Below, piece after piece: positions 25,276 to 35,888 of a stretch of DNA of 64,000 bases; within the stretch, counting starts at the first letter, position 1, and each line of letters begins with the position of its first letter. Below the pieces are notes generated by a model. That model made no database searches, was not told where the DNA came from, and saw only the letters and a list, made by a program, of their open reading frames with translations. Source of the DNA: Gloeocapsa sp. UFS-A4-WI-NPMV-4B04 (GTDB taxonomy: Bacteria; Cyanobacteriota; Cyanobacteriia; Cyanobacteriales; Chroococcidiopsidaceae); the NCBI GenBank assembly GCA_019359535.1, contig JAHHHE010000004.1:1-64000 (forward strand), given 5' to 3'. A program made the position numbers and the translations under genes.

Positions 25276-25761
25276 ATGCAAGATGCAATTACTTCTGTAA
25301 TCAACTCTTCTGACGTTCAAGGTAAGTACCTGGACAACTCCGCAATGGAAAAGCTGAAGGGCTACTTCCAAACAGGCGAACTGCGTGTACGGGCTGCTAC
25401 CACAATCAGCGCTAACGCAGCTGCGATCGTCAAAGAAGCAGTAGCAAAGTCTCTGCTATACTCTGACATTACTCGTCCGGGTGGAAATATGTACACCACT
25501 CGTCGTTATGCTGCTTGCATTCGTGACTTGGACTACTACCTACGTTATTCCACATACGCGATGCTAGCTGGCGATCCTTCGATTCTAGATGAGCGTGTAC
25601 TTAACGGCTTGAAAGAAACTTACAACTCACTGGGTGTTCCTATTGGTGCAACAGTGCAGTCTATTCAAGCAATGAAAGAAGTAACTGCTAGCCTTGTTGG
25701 TCCTGATGCTGGTAAGGAAATGGGCGTTTACTTAGACTACATCTGCTCTGGCTTGAGCTAA
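25276..25761 (+). CDS. apcB: allophycocyanin beta subunit
   Basis: [20 protein letters not shown]...[22 protein letters not shown]. Confidence 0.98.
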   Translation: MQDAITSVINSSDVQGKYLDNSAMEKLKGYFQTGELRVRAATTISANAAAIVKEAVAKSLLYSDITRPGGNMYTTRRYAACIRDLDYYLRYSTYAMLAGDPSILDERVLNGLKETYNSLGVPIGATVQSIQAMKEVTASLVGPDAGKEMGVYLDYICSGLS

Positions 25762-26071
25762 ACACTGTTAAGTCGATAATGACTTAAGTTTGCTAGCTTT
25801 TTAGGATTTATCACAGGTCTGGAAGTTGATCGTGAGTGCTAGAACGTTCTGCCGCTTGTCTGACTGTATATAGTCGATAAGTGTAAGCGATCTAGTATTG
25901 ATGTTTGACTTCCAGCCTTTGATCAATTTAGTAGAATTGTGCATTTATAAAGTTTTGCAGATGCAGGCTTAAAGCGTGAATGTGCCACGCGCACCCTACA
26001 CTAAAGCACTACTGTAATCAAAACAATTGAAATCAAAAATTTTCCTAACTTAATTCAGGAGATATCAACTC

Positions 26072-26275
26072 ATGCGGATGTTTAAGGTCACTGCCTGTGT
26101 TCCTAGTCAAACTCGGATTCGGACACAACGGGAACTCCAAAATACCTATTTTACTAAATTAGTTCCTTATGACAACTGGTTTCGGGAACAACAAAGAATT
26201 ATGAAGATGGGTGGCAAAATTGTCAAGGTTGAGCTAGCGACAGGTAAGCCTGGGATGAATACAGGATTAGCATAG
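26072..26275 (+). CDS. apcC: phycobilisome core linker (7.8 kDa)
   Basis: MRMFKVTACVPSQTRIRTQRELQNTYFTKLVPYDNWFREQQRI; downstream of apcAB. Confidence 0.96.
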   Translation: MRMFKVTACVPSQTRIRTQRELQNTYFTKLVPYDNWFREQQRIMKMGGKIVKVELATGKPGMNTGLA

Positions 26276-26306
26276 TTTTCACAATTGAGAAAAGCTGTTG
26301 GGAGCT

Positions 26307-26336
26307 AAAAGGAGGTCATTGTTACCTCCTTTTTTT
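26307..26336 (+). terminator. terminator of apcABC
   Basis: AAAAGGAGGT..ACCTCCTTTTTTT. Confidence 0.85.
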
Positions 26337-26559
26337 GTATTTAAGGCAACTTATTCAAACTTCTATTGACGACAGATTAAGTAAAACATCGGTTGTCATA
26401 GACAAGAATCTGAAGCTACAAAAGCCTGTAAGCATCAGTGAAGGGAGCTTAATTTGATTTCGTTGAAGTTTAGCTGTGTACGATGTCTAACGGCAAGCCG
26501 CTATGCGTCAAAAGCTAGTTCCGTTATACTCCTAGTGTCGTGAACTGAACTCAACTACC

Positions 26560-27750
26560 GTGAATCTACGCCAACTGATTCCTATTTTTGATAATTCCGT
26601 GTCTCGATGGGGAATTGATGCTCAGTTATTGCGCTGGTTAACTTTCCTCTGGTTGTTTGCGGGGCTAGTGATTTTGTTCTCAGCTTCCTATGCTGTTGGT
26701 GACTCTGACTATAGTAATGGGCTGTATTACATTAAACGTCAAGTAATCTCTGTTTTACTTGGCTTAGTAGCATTTAACATTGTTGTAAATTCCCCCTTAC
26801 GTTTTATATTGGGGATATCTCATTGGTTTGTATTAGCGCTATTGGGACTAATTTTAATCACTCTGATTCCAGGAATAGGAACAAATGCTAATGGTGCAAC
26901 TCGTTGGCTATCCTTTGGAGGAATACCGATACAACCTTCGGAGTTGATTAAGCCTTTTTTGGTGCTACAGAGCGCTCGTGTTTTTGGACTCTGGAACCGA
27001 TTAACATGGGGCGCTCGCCTAACTTGGCTGTTAATTTTTGCGCTTGTGCTGGCAGGAATTTTGCTACAGCCCAACTTGAGTACAACAGCACTATGCGGCG
27101 TAGCTCTATGGTTGGTAGCTCTAGCAGCTGGATTACCCTATCTTTATTTAGGGGGAACTGCATTTGGTGGGCTACTGCTTGCTTTTACAAGTATTAGCTT
27201 GCGCGACTATCAACGGCGACGGGTAATGTCGTTTCTTAATCCTTGGGCTGATCCAATGCAAGATGGGTATCAGCTGATTCAAAGTCTACTGGCGGTTGGT
27301 TCTGGTGGGATTTGGGGGTCTGGGTTTGGACTATCGCAACAAAAGTTGTTTTATCTACCGATTCAATACACAGATTTTATTTTTGCTGTATTTGCAGAGG
27401 AGTTCGGCTTTGTCGGCGGTTTGCTGCTATTGCTGCTGCTCATGGTCTACGCGACACTAGCGCTAATCGTAGCACTGAAAACTCAAAATCCTGTTCATCG
27501 ACTTGTGGCGATTGGGGCAATGATTTTTATGGTTGGACAGTCACTACTTAATATTGGCGTAGCAACTGGTGTTCTACCAACTACTGGTCTGCCTTTGCCA
27601 CTTGTTAGTTATGGTGGCAATTCGATGATTGCTAGCTTGCTTGTGGCTGCACTGCTGATTCGAGTTGCGCGAGAAAGTACAGAAGCAGAAATAGTGCCTA
27701 TAAAAAAGCGGCAGTCTAGAAATGGGCGCTCAGGCTCCGTTATGCAATAG
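26560..27750 (+). CDS. ftsW: FtsW/RodA/SpoVE family protein, probable FtsW
   Basis: polytopic; FSASYAVGDSDYSNGLYYIKRQ; QPNLSTTAL; LPTTGLPLPLVSYGGNSM. Confidence 0.87.
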   Translation: MNLRQLIPIFDNSVSRWGIDAQLLRWLTFLWLFAGLVILFSASYAVGDSDYSNGLYYIKRQVISVLLGLVAFNIVVNSPLRFILGISHWFVLALLGLILITLIPGIGTNANGATRWLSFGGIPIQPSELIKPFLVLQSARVFGLWNRLTWGARLTWLLIFALVLAGILLQPNLSTTALCGVALWLVALAAGLPYLYLGGTAFGGLLLAFTSISLRDYQRRRVMSFLNPWADPMQDGYQLIQSLLAVGSGGIWGSGFGLSQQKLFYLPIQYTDFIFAVFAEEFGFVGGLLLLLLLMVYATLALIVALKTQNPVHRLVAIGAMIFMVGQSLLNIGVATGVLPTTGLPLPLVSYGGNSMIASLLVAALLIRVARESTEAEIVPIKKRQSRNGRSGSVMQ

Positions 27751-27959
27751 CAGAATGCCTATGTAGTGTAATATCGGCATTAATCAAGGCTACAGAAGCG
27801 ATCGCGGCCCACGCGGAAATCACAAAACCGCTATTTGACTTCGGGGGGTTTCAATCACTAGCGGTAATGTAATCCAGGCTAGAAAAACGCTAACTTAAAC
27901 CAATTTAATAACTAAGATAAAATTAAAGAATAATCAGCATTTTACAAGGCATCTGCCCC

Positions 27960-28700
27960 ATGCTTGAAGCCTTACAAAATTGGCTATATGAACTCGAACA
28001 ATTTGCTAACAACATTGTATCAAACCAACTAACACACCTTAGCTGGGTAAGCATTAGTATCATTTTTGCAGCCGGATTACTTACTAGCTTGACACCCTGT
28101 ATGCTTTCCATGCTGCCAATTACCATCGGCTACATTGGTGGCTATGAAACTAAAAGCCGTCTTCAAGCGGTCGTACAGTCAACTTGGTTTGCTTTGGGAC
28201 TAGCAACTACACTTGCTGGGCTAGGTATTATAGCAGCTTTTGTAGGAAAAGTCTACGGTCAAGTGGGAATTGGCTTGCCGATTATAGTTAGTATCGTAGC
28301 AATTTTGATGGGGTTGAACTTACTAGAAGCGTTGCCTTTCCAACTGCCATCTTTTGGTGGCTTAGACTGGATCTCCAAAGAATTACCACCATCAGTGCGA
28401 TCATATCTAATTGGTTTAACATTTGGCGTGGTTGCTTCCCCGTGTAGTACGCCAGTTTTAGCAACATTACTAGCTTGGGTTGCCACAACGCAAGATTTAA
28501 TATTAGGCGCTATTTTGCTAATTTCCTACACAGCAGGCTATGTAGCACCGTTAATTTTAGCAGGTACTTTCACTGCTGCAATTAAAAAGTTACTTCAATT
28601 ACGACAATGGTCTGGTTGGATTAATCCAGTTAGTGGTGCGCTATTGGTAGGATTTGGCGTATTTTCAATTTTGTCTCGCATTCCAGTCGGAAACTTTTAA
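27960..28700 (+). CDS. ccdA: cytochrome c biogenesis protein CcdA
   Basis: LLTSLTPCMLSMLPITIGYIGGY...GVVASPCSTPVLATLLAW; adjacent to ccs1. Confidence 0.92.
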   Translation: MLEALQNWLYELEQFANNIVSNQLTHLSWVSISIIFAAGLLTSLTPCMLSMLPITIGYIGGYETKSRLQAVVQSTWFALGLATTLAGLGIIAAFVGKVYGQVGIGLPIIVSIVAILMGLNLLEALPFQLPSFGGLDWISKELPPSVRSYLIGLTFGVVASPCSTPVLATLLAWVATTQDLILGAILLISYTAGYVAPLILAGTFTAAIKKLLQLRQWSGWINPVSGALLVGFGVFSILSRIPVGNF

Positions 28701-28709
28701 TTTAATCAA

Positions 28710-30107
28710 ATGACTTTAGAAAACTCATCTGGATCAAAATCAATTTGGTCAATTCCCCAAGCCTTCTTGCGGCGGGAGTTGTTGCCAGTCTTGACAGATT
28801 TACGATTAGCGATTTTGCTGTTTTTAGCGATCGCAGTTTTTAGCGTTACTGGCACAGTAATTGAGCAGGGACAATCAGTACCTTTTTACCAAACTAACTA
28901 TCCAGAACATCCGGCACTGTTTGGCTTTCTTACTTGGAAAGTTGTTTTACTGCTGGGCTTGGATCACGTTTATCGTGCTTGGTGGTTTCTGGCATTACTA
29001 ATTTTATTTGGAACTAGCTTAGCCGCCTGTACGTTCACTCGCCAATTTCCAGCTTTAAAAGCTGCGCGGAGATGGAAATTTTATGATCAACCCCGCCAAT
29101 TTCAAAAGTTAGCTTTAAGTGCTGAACTTGATACTGGCTCTTTGAGTTCCCTTACCCCACTGTTGCAGAAAAAAAAGTATTTAGTATTTCAAGAAGAAGA
29201 CAAGCTCTACGCCCGTAAAGGAATCATTGGACGTATCGGGCCGATTGTCGTTCATGTTGGAATTGTGCTGATTCTGGCTGGTAGTATTTGGGGTGCTATG
29301 ACAGGCTTTCTAGCTCAGGAGATGGTTCCGAGTGGGGAAAGCTTTAAAGTGCATAATATTATCGAAGCTGGGCCTTGGGCAACACCCCAAATTCCTAAAG
29401 ATTGGTCTTTGCTTGTTAACCGCTTCTGGATTGACTACACGCCAGCCGGGGGAATTGACCAGTTTTACTCTGATATGTCCGTTTTAGATAACCAAGGGAA
29501 AGAAGTTAAGCATAAGAAAATTTTTGTTAATGAGCCTCTACGTTACCGAGGTGTAACTTTCTATCAAACTGATTGGGGGCTATCAGCAGTTCGAGTTCAA
29601 CTAAATAAAAGCCCAGTGTTAGAATTGCCAATGGCCAAGTTGAACTCCAAAGGACAAGGGCGGATTTGGGGAACCTGGATTCCGACTAAGCCTGATTTAA
29701 GTGAAGGTGTTTCACTTTTGGCAAAAGATTTACAGGGAATGTTGCTGCTGTATGATGCGGAGGGTAAATTAGTTACTACTCTGCGCCCTGGAATGTCTAC
29801 AGAGGTTAACGGCGTAACGCTCAAAATTGTGGAAGTAGTGGGCAGCACTGGTTTACAAATTAAAGCCGATCCAGGTATCCCGATTGTTTATACTGGCTTT
29901 ACCTTGCTGATGCTGGGTGTCATGATGAGCTATGTTTCCCACTCTCAAGTTTGGGCGCTGCAAAAGGACGGTCATTTCTACGTGGGTGGCAGAACTAACC
30001 GCGCTCAGGTAGCTTTTGAACGTGAAGTATTAGATATTTTGGATCAACTTACTAGCCAGCCAAAAGTTGAGGTGTCAGAAACTCCTGCGGAAGCGATCGC
30101 GACATAG
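28710..30107 (+). CDS. ccs1: cytochrome c biogenesis protein Ccs1/ResB
   Basis: ResB-type sequence, [21 protein letters not shown]; downstream of ccdA. Confidence 0.92.
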   Translation: MTLENSSGSKSIWSIPQAFLRRELLPVLTDLRLAILLFLAIAVFSVTGTVIEQGQSVPFYQTNYPEHPALFGFLTWKVVLLLGLDHVYRAWWFLALLILFGTSLAACTFTRQFPALKAARRWKFYDQPRQFQKLALSAELDTGSLSSLTPLLQKKKYLVFQEEDKLYARKGIIGRIGPIVVHVGIVLILAGSIWGAMTGFLAQEMVPSGESFKVHNIIEAGPWATPQIPKDWSLLVNRFWIDYTPAGGIDQFYSDMSVLDNQGKEVKHKKIFVNEPLRYRGVTFYQTDWGLSAVRVQLNKSPVLELPMAKLNSKGQGRIWGTWIPTKPDLSEGVSLLAKDLQGMLLLYDAEGKLVTTLRPGMSTEVNGVTLKIVEVVGSTGLQIKADPGIPIVYTGFTLLMLGVMMSYVSHSQVWALQKDGHFYVGGRTNRAQVAFEREVLDILDQLTSQPKVEVSETPAEAIAT

Positions 30108-30179
30108 CAGTAATTCACCAAGGGATAGGCTTAGTTACCTGTCCCTTAATTTAACTGTATTTAATCAGAATTTAAAACA

Positions 30180-30656
30180 ATGAACATTAAACTTTTTCTA
30201 CCATCAATCATGCTTGTAGTAGTAACTACTGTAAGTAGTCCCGCTTTTGCTCAAAGTCAAACTCAACCTCAAACTCAAAATTCGGAAAAAATCAATTCTA
30301 TTAAAGAACTTATATCTATAACTGATGCTAAAAATGTTACCCAACAAATATTGAATCAATCAGTTGATGCAATGAAATCCCAATTTCCGCAAGTTCCCCA
30401 GAAGTTTTGGAATGAATTTAAAGCTGGAGCAAATGCTGACGAACTAATTAACAGATTAATCCCTATTTATAATAAATATTTTACAGAGGAAGACATTAAA
30501 CAACTTATTACATTTTATCAAACACCGTTAGGGAAAAAATTAATTAGTGTTAATCCCCAAGTAGCGCGTGACTCTCTAATTGTAGGACAGCAATACGGTA
30601 AAGAAGTTGCTCAAACAGTCATTGAAAAACTGAAAGAACAAGGGTATCTACGTTAG
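30180..30656 (+). CDS. secreted DUF2059-like protein
   Basis: signal peptide; FTEEDIKQLITFYQTPLGKKLISVNPQVARDS. Confidence 0.75.
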   Translation: MNIKLFLPSIMLVVVTTVSSPAFAQSQTQPQTQNSEKINSIKELISITDAKNVTQQILNQSVDAMKSQFPQVPQKFWNEFKAGANADELINRLIPIYNKYFTEEDIKQLITFYQTPLGKKLISVNPQVARDSLIVGQQYGKEVAQTVIEKLKEQGYLR

Positions 30657-30739
30657 TGATTATAAATTACTACTTTGTTTCTAACGAAAGAATACTAGCA
30701 AAGAAGCTAGAAAAGTAGAGGAGGTAGGGAGATTAATTT

Positions 30740-31207
30740 TTATCTCCTGTCTTCTATCTCTCTAGATTTCTGATGATGAACGTCAATCACTGTATGGACA
30801 TTACCGCGCGGTGCAAAATCTCCTTTGACGCTGGCTTCTATTGGGTCGCAAGCAGCAACAAAGTCATCTAATATTTGATTAATTGATTCCTCGTGGGAAA
30901 TGTAGCGATCGCGATAACTGTTAATATATAGCTTCAGCGCCTTTAATTCCACCACCCGTTGATCGGGAACATAGGTAATGTGGATTGTGGCAAAATCAGG
31001 ATAGCCAGAGAAAGGACATTTACAAGTAAATTCTGGTAAAGTAATCTGAATATCATACCGTCGCCCTATTCGCGGATTGGGAAATGTAATCAGTTCTCCC
31101 TCTGCAATTTGACGTTCGCCATACTTCATTTCCATCGTTGATGTCTGACTATCAGCAATGAAGCCATCAGGCGATGATGGCAATGAAGAGTTATTGTTCA
31201 TATTCAA
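30740..31207 (-). CDS. queF: preQ1 synthase (NADPH-dependent 7-cyano-7-deazaguanine reductase)
   Basis: EFTCKCPFSGYPDFATIHITYVPDQRVVELKALKLYINSYRD. Confidence 0.93.
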   Translation of the reverse strand: MNMNNNSSLPSSPDGFIADSQTSTMEMKYGERQIAEGELITFPNPRIGRRYDIQITLPEFTCKCPFSGYPDFATIHITYVPDQRVVELKALKLYINSYRDRYISHEESINQILDDFVAACDPIEASVKGDFAPRGNVHTVIDVHHQKSREIEDRR

Positions 31208-31231
31208 AAATTGATTTAAATTACTAGAATA

Positions 31232-31621
31232 TTACTGTTCCCAATCTGGGCAATGTTCGTCTTCCCAACCCGATGGATGCATACCGCAGACTAACAAATT
31301 GCCACCGTAAACTTGACCATGATAGTTACGACAACCGATACAAGCAGGTTGATTGTGGGCGGTGGGTTCTACGGGATAAGGAAATTGATCTGTTTCTCCG
31401 ACAAATTCTTCAAGTTCCCAGTAAACTTCAAATAGCGGTTCAGCCAGTTCATTAAAATACTGGTCAATTTCAGTGACAATGGTATTTTGTACTTGCTCAC
31501 TAATTTCTTCTGTAATCTCAAACAACGAGTCTACGGCTTCAGCTACTCCTACGAAAAAATGGTCTACTTCGTCAGCCACTGTTTCTAGGATCTCAAAAAA
31601 ATCTTTTTGCCACTTTTCCAT
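31232..31621 (-). CDS. conserved cyanobacterial protein with C-terminal Cys motif
   Basis: ACIGCRNYHGQVYGGNLLVCGMHPSGWEDEHCPDWE. Confidence 0.6.
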   Translation of the reverse strand: MEKWQKDFFEILETVADEVDHFFVGVAEAVDSLFEITEEISEQVQNTIVTEIDQYFNELAEPLFEVYWELEEFVGETDQFPYPVEPTAHNQPACIGCRNYHGQVYGGNLLVCGMHPSGWEDEHCPDWEQ

Positions 31622-31765
31622 ATGCTTTTATACATTTGCTTAACTATAAGCCCGATATTTAGGGTAATGAATATCAAGGATTCAATACACCCTAATTAAT
31701 ATATAAAACCAAATTGTTTATATTGACGCACTCAAGTAAAGCGATCGCAACTTAATTTAAACAAA

Positions 31766-32140
31766 TTACTGATTGCGCTTGAGGCGTTGCAGTTCTTCTT
31801 TTAGTCCTAATACTTGTTGGCGTAGCTTTTCCACATCATCTTGAGATTGGGGTGGGGTAGCTAGTGTTTCTTCGTCTTCTGAAATAATTTCTATGCGACG
31901 TGGTTCGGCTGTAGTTTTGCCAGTAGATGACTCAGCAGGCGCTTGAGCTTGTTTCATCATATCTTCGACGAACTTTTTGGCTTCGTCTGTATTCATTTCG
32001 CCGCGTGATACCATTTCATCTGCTAGCTTTTGGACTTGCGATCGCAGTTCTGCTAATTTTCCACCTGCTTTCTCGCCAGCGTATGAGGCTAGTCCAACAC
32101 CGAGGTAAAACGCTTTTTGTACAACATCTCCAAAACCAGG
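31766..32140 (-). CDS. phasin-like / granule-associated-type small protein
   Basis: MPGFGDVVQKAFYLGVGLASYAGEKAGGKLAELRSQVQKLADEMVSRGEM; the longer ORF start to 32197 would overlap SRP RNA. Confidence 0.55.
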   Translation of the reverse strand, partial: PGFGDVVQKAFYLGVGLASYAGEKAGGKLAELRSQVQKLADEMVSRGEMNTDEAKKFVEDMMKQAQAPAESSTGKTTAEPRRIEIISEDEETLATPPQSQDDVEKLRQQVLGLKEELQRLKRNQ

Positions 32141-32165
32141 CATGGCGGTCACATCCTTAAAACCA

Positions 32166-32263
32166 GGCGACCCGGAGACCACGCCTACCACAAGCATCCC
32201 TTATTGCTGCTACCTTCCGGTCCTGACAAAGTTTAGGCGTTGCGATCGCATGGATCCAGGTCT
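32166..32263 (-). ncRNA. ffs: signal recognition particle RNA (4.5S type); ends approximate
   Basis: minus strand GTCAGGACCGGAAGGTAGCAGCAATAAGGGATGCTTGTGG with flanking complementary arms. Confidence 0.88.
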
Positions 32264-32300
32264 AATAACAGCATAACATCTCTAGGTAATAATTGTGTCT

Positions 32301-32567
32301 TTATTCAACTACGATCCGCCATTCATATATTTGGTATTTGACACAGCCATTTTGTACTAATGGATCTCCAGCTACAATTGCATTTGCTTCGTCCATTGAA
32401 TCTGCTTGAAACACCATCATGCCACCTCCTCGTTGCGCCCAGTAACCAGTTCGCGCCCTGTGTCCTTTAACAATCAACTCTTGAACATAAGCTTTGTGAG
32501 CGGGTACGTATTGGTCAAAGGTAGATTTATCTACCCTCCCTTCCTCAATTTTGACGAACCAAGGCAT
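32301..32567 (-). CDS. YciI-family protein
   Basis: MPWFVKIEEGRVDKSTFDQYVPAHKAYVQ...GGGMMVFQADSMDEANAIVAGDPLVQNGCVKYQIYEW. Confidence 0.85.
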   Translation of the reverse strand: MPWFVKIEEGRVDKSTFDQYVPAHKAYVQELIVKGHRARTGYWAQRGGGMMVFQADSMDEANAIVAGDPLVQNGCVKYQIYEWRIVVE

Positions 32568-32591
32568 TCCCTTGCATCCTTTATATTTATA

Positions 32592-33522
32592 GAACCTATT
32601 TGACATCTCTAAGAAGCTGCAAGCCTTTTGACCATTAGCCTCACAAAGCAAAGATTGAGCTTCGTTGTCGCATTCGTCAGGGTTCTTTCAAAGTTCTTCA
32701 CCAGGATCTTACATCTCTCCATCCAAGCATTTGAGCGTTCAATCACCCAACGAGCGACCGATGGAACAAATCCAGACTTTCCTGCCGCTGCCTTCTCTTG
32801 GGTTGAGGGTTTTGTCGAACGTTCAAACTTGATTTTTCGCATGATCTGCGGATATTCCTTTTCTAGCTCTTGCCTTAAATACTCTGGGTGATAGCCGTGG
32901 TCTAATAAAATCGTGATTTTAGGAATGTTCATCAGTTTCGACCGGAAATAGTCCAGGTTTTGCGTCACAATCTCAATTAGTCCCGTATCATCTGAAACAT
33001 TGGCGCTTGTACAGTGTGTGAAGAAGGGAAACCCGAAGGTATCGACCGCAAGATGCCGTTTAATCCCGTTGGTAACTTTGTAGAAGCAAAAGCCTTTTGA
33101 CTCCACACTCGCATTACAGGTATGTTGCACCGCTTGCGAGTCAATGATGATCAACGTCGTCCACTTGGCTTTTTTTGACTTGTTCCCGCACTTGCCCGTG
33201 TAAAGCTTGCATCAATCGTTCTATTGCTCCAGCTTCCCGCCACTGAATGCAAGTGCCAGTAGACCGTGGAGTAAGGCGGCAGGTCTTGCGGTAAGTCTTG
33301 CCAGTTGCAGCCATTCTTCAGTTGATAGAAGATGCCATCGATAATGTCCCGTTTCGTCCAGTTCGACGGTCTAGTTTGCTTCTTCTGGGGCAGTATCTCA
33401 ATTAGTAAGGGTTTAAGAATTTCCCATTCTGAGTTAGTTAAGCTGCTAGAGTACGGCATCTTGATTGCACTAAAGGTTGTGATTACCTTACTCCATCCCA
33501 GCAAAAGATGTTAAATGGGTTC
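32592..33522. mobile_element. IS5-family (IS427-like) insertion sequence with TA target duplication
   Basis: imperfect TIRs GAACCTATTTGACATCT / AGATGTTAAATGGGTTC; flanking TA; two-frame transposase inside. Confidence 0.88.
32609..33504 (-). CDS. IS5-family transposase in two frames (orfA 33151-33504, orfB 32609-33154), probable -1 frameshift fusion
   Basis: orfA LTNSEWEILKPLL...KNGCNWQDLPQDLPPYSTVYWHLH; orfB IIIDSQAVQHT...SVARWVIERSNAWMERCKILVKNFERTLTNA; A7G slippery heptamer in overlap. Confidence 0.87.
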
Positions 33523-33566
33523 TATATGTATTATTTGTTTTGTAGATTTCACAACTGTAAATTACC

Positions 33567-34124
33567 TTGAGTGAATTTAACCGCTTTTTTATTGCCTTAT
33601 TGCCACCGCCAGATATTCAAGTTCAGGTTAATGCAATTAAGCAACACTTTAGCGATCGCTATGATAGCCGCGCCGCCTTGAAATCGCCGCCGCACATTAC
33701 CTTGCAACCGCCATTTAAATGGCTATCTGCCAATTTGCCAGCCCTCAAACAATGCCTGAGTACATTTGCAAATCATCGAGAACCAGTACCAGTCCAACTG
33801 AGTGGCTTTGCAGCTTTTCCACCGCGTGTCATCTATATAAATGTTCTGAAAACTCAAGAACTACTTATGTTACAAACTGATTTAATGGGGTACCTAGAAA
33901 CTGTCTTGGAAATTGTCGATCCTGTTTCTACACGTTCATTTTCCCCACACATGACAGTTGCTTTTCGAGACTTGACGCGGCAGAACTTCAAAGCAGCATG
34001 GACAGAATTCCAGCAACAAGCTTTACAGTTTGAATTTAGGGCAAACTATTTAACACTTCTACTGCATGACGGCAAGCGATGGAATGTTAGTAACGAGTTT
34101 CCGTTTTTGTCTGAGCCAATCTAA
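33567..34124 (+). CDS. 2'-5' RNA ligase family protein
   Basis: two HxT motifs PPHITLQPPF and SPHMTVAFRDL; TTG start. Confidence 0.85.
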   Translation: MSEFNRFFIALLPPPDIQVQVNAIKQHFSDRYDSRAALKSPPHITLQPPFKWLSANLPALKQCLSTFANHREPVPVQLSGFAAFPPRVIYINVLKTQELLMLQTDLMGYLETVLEIVDPVSTRSFSPHMTVAFRDLTRQNFKAAWTEFQQQALQFEFRANYLTLLLHDGKRWNVSNEFPFLSEPI

Positions 34125-34138
34125 AATTTCTCAATTGG

Positions 34139-35773
34139 TTATTGCTCGATTTGTTCTAAAAGACTTACTTGGTGTACGGCAAAGCCAACTTGAGTTGCTA
34201 GCTGGCCAAATAAATCAATATCCAACTTCTGCCAAACACGGGGTTCTGCACATTGATGAGCAATTAGTAAGCCGAGTAGCTCATTGTTTTTCACAATTGG
34301 CGCAACTAACTGTGCTTTGACTGCAAACTGCTCAACCATTTTAATGTAACAATCTGTTAGACCTGGTTCTTTGGAAATGTCATTAATTACACGAATACGA
34401 CCATTTAGGTACATTTCTATGTAACGGTCTCTCAAACAAGGATCATCAATTCTTACTCTTAAAATTTGAGGCCAGCCAGGAGAAACAGATTCTGCTACAA
34501 CAATTCCATCCCAACTAATAGGATCAAGACCATAGACAATTACTCGATCAGCCTTAAGTGCGCGTCGAACTTCTTTAACTGTAGTTCTGAGGAGATCGTC
34601 CAAGTATACACATTGACGAATACGACTACTAATTTCTGTAAATAGTTGCCCTCGTTCGGCTGCGGCTTCTTGCTCTTCTAAAAAATTGACTTGAGCCATT
34701 GCAAATCCAACTTGAGTTGCTATCTGCGTGAATAAATCAATATCAGGTTGCTGCCAATATCGGGGTTCTGAGCATTGGTGAGCAATCATTAAGCCAATTA
34801 GCTCGTTGTTTTTCATAATTGGTGCAACCAGATTTGCTCTCACAGCAAATTGCTCTAGCATTCTGCGGTAACAATCTGTGACTCGTGGATCTTGATAAAT
34901 ATCATCGATATGCGTAACTTGACCCTGTTTATACAGATCGACATGACGATCTCGAAAACAAGGATCGTCTATCTTCACCATTAGAGTTTGCGGCCAGCCA
35001 GGTTCAACAGATTCTGCGAGTACGTTGCCATCCCAATTACTAGGATCAAGACCATAAATAACCACTCGGTCAGTTTTAATTGCTCGTCGAACCTCTTTAA
35101 CTGTAGTTCGGAGCAGTTCTCCTGAGTATTGAGATTGCCGAATGCGGAGGCTAATTTCTGTTAATAGCTGTGAATGATCGGGTAAGTCTTCTTGCTGTTC
35201 GCTCAAACTTAGTGAATTTCCTGGGTTTGGCGCATATACAACTCGATTTGTCAACTGGGAAGCTGAATAATTTGGTTCTTTTTTACCTGATTTATCATCT
35301 TTAGCAGCAGTGGTAACGAGTGGACGCATAGCACGGTTAGCCATGAAAGCAGCAACTAAACCAACTAGCAGTAATGCTGCTACAACAGTTTCAATCGCCA
35401 AAGTCAGCGCTAATTTTTGTCGTGATTTAGCATTATTTTGTACTAGCTCAGGCGTGGGAGCTTGTTGAACTTGGCTAATCGGCTCAATCAGCGGCTGATT
35501 GGTAAAGGAATCAGCCCTTATTGCCATTACTGGCAGGGTGCTAATGGTGATCGCTAAAGCAACAACTTGAGCCTTGAAACTCATTAAACGCGATCGCTGG
35601 CGAGGAATGAGTTGATCTACTTGTTGGGGGTGAGAAACTGGTCTTAGTGGTTGTATATTATCACCAGTGTTAGTAGCATAATCACTCATAGATAATTTTT
35701 TGAGATGGCGCTCATACTGGCTGTAACGATTACTAGCAGTTTGGCGATCGCGTTGATCAGAAATTGGACTCAC
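34139..35773 (-). CDS. membrane-anchored tandem GAF-domain sensor protein
   Basis: central TM segment and two similar GAF domains (DRVVIYGLDPSNWDGNVLAESVEPGWPQ / DRVIVYGLDPISWDGIVVAESVSPGWPQ). Confidence 0.85.
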   Translation of the reverse strand: MSPISDQRDRQTASNRYSQYERHLKKLSMSDYATNTGDNIQPLRPVSHPQQVDQLIPRQRSRLMSFKAQVVALAITISTLPVMAIRADSFTNQPLIEPISQVQQAPTPELVQNNAKSRQKLALTLAIETVVAALLLVGLVAAFMANRAMRPLVTTAAKDDKSGKKEPNYSASQLTNRVVYAPNPGNSLSLSEQQEDLPDHSQLLTEISLRIRQSQYSGELLRTTVKEVRRAIKTDRVVIYGLDPSNWDGNVLAESVEPGWPQTLMVKIDDPCFRDRHVDLYKQGQVTHIDDIYQDPRVTDCYRRMLEQFAVRANLVAPIMKNNELIGLMIAHQCSEPRYWQQPDIDLFTQIATQVGFAMAQVNFLEEQEAAAERGQLFTEISSRIRQCVYLDDLLRTTVKEVRRALKADRVIVYGLDPISWDGIVVAESVSPGWPQILRVRIDDPCLRDRYIEMYLNGRIRVINDISKEPGLTDCYIKMVEQFAVKAQLVAPIVKNNELLGLLIAHQCAEPRVWQKLDIDLFGQLATQVGFAVHQVSLLEQIEQ

Positions 35774-35888
35774 TGTTTGCTCACTTCGCTAAAATTTTGA
35801 AATTGCTGTTTAAAAACATTCCTCTACTTAAGATCTTGATGTTGTCTAAATATTTTTGCAACACTAGCGCTGCTTTTATCTGTTAAAT

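Noticed and set aside
32301-32651. Extended start of the YciI ORF (MLCEANGQKACSFLEM...)
   Set aside because: The added N-terminus translates IS end sequence; MPWFVKIEEG at 32567 fits the family.
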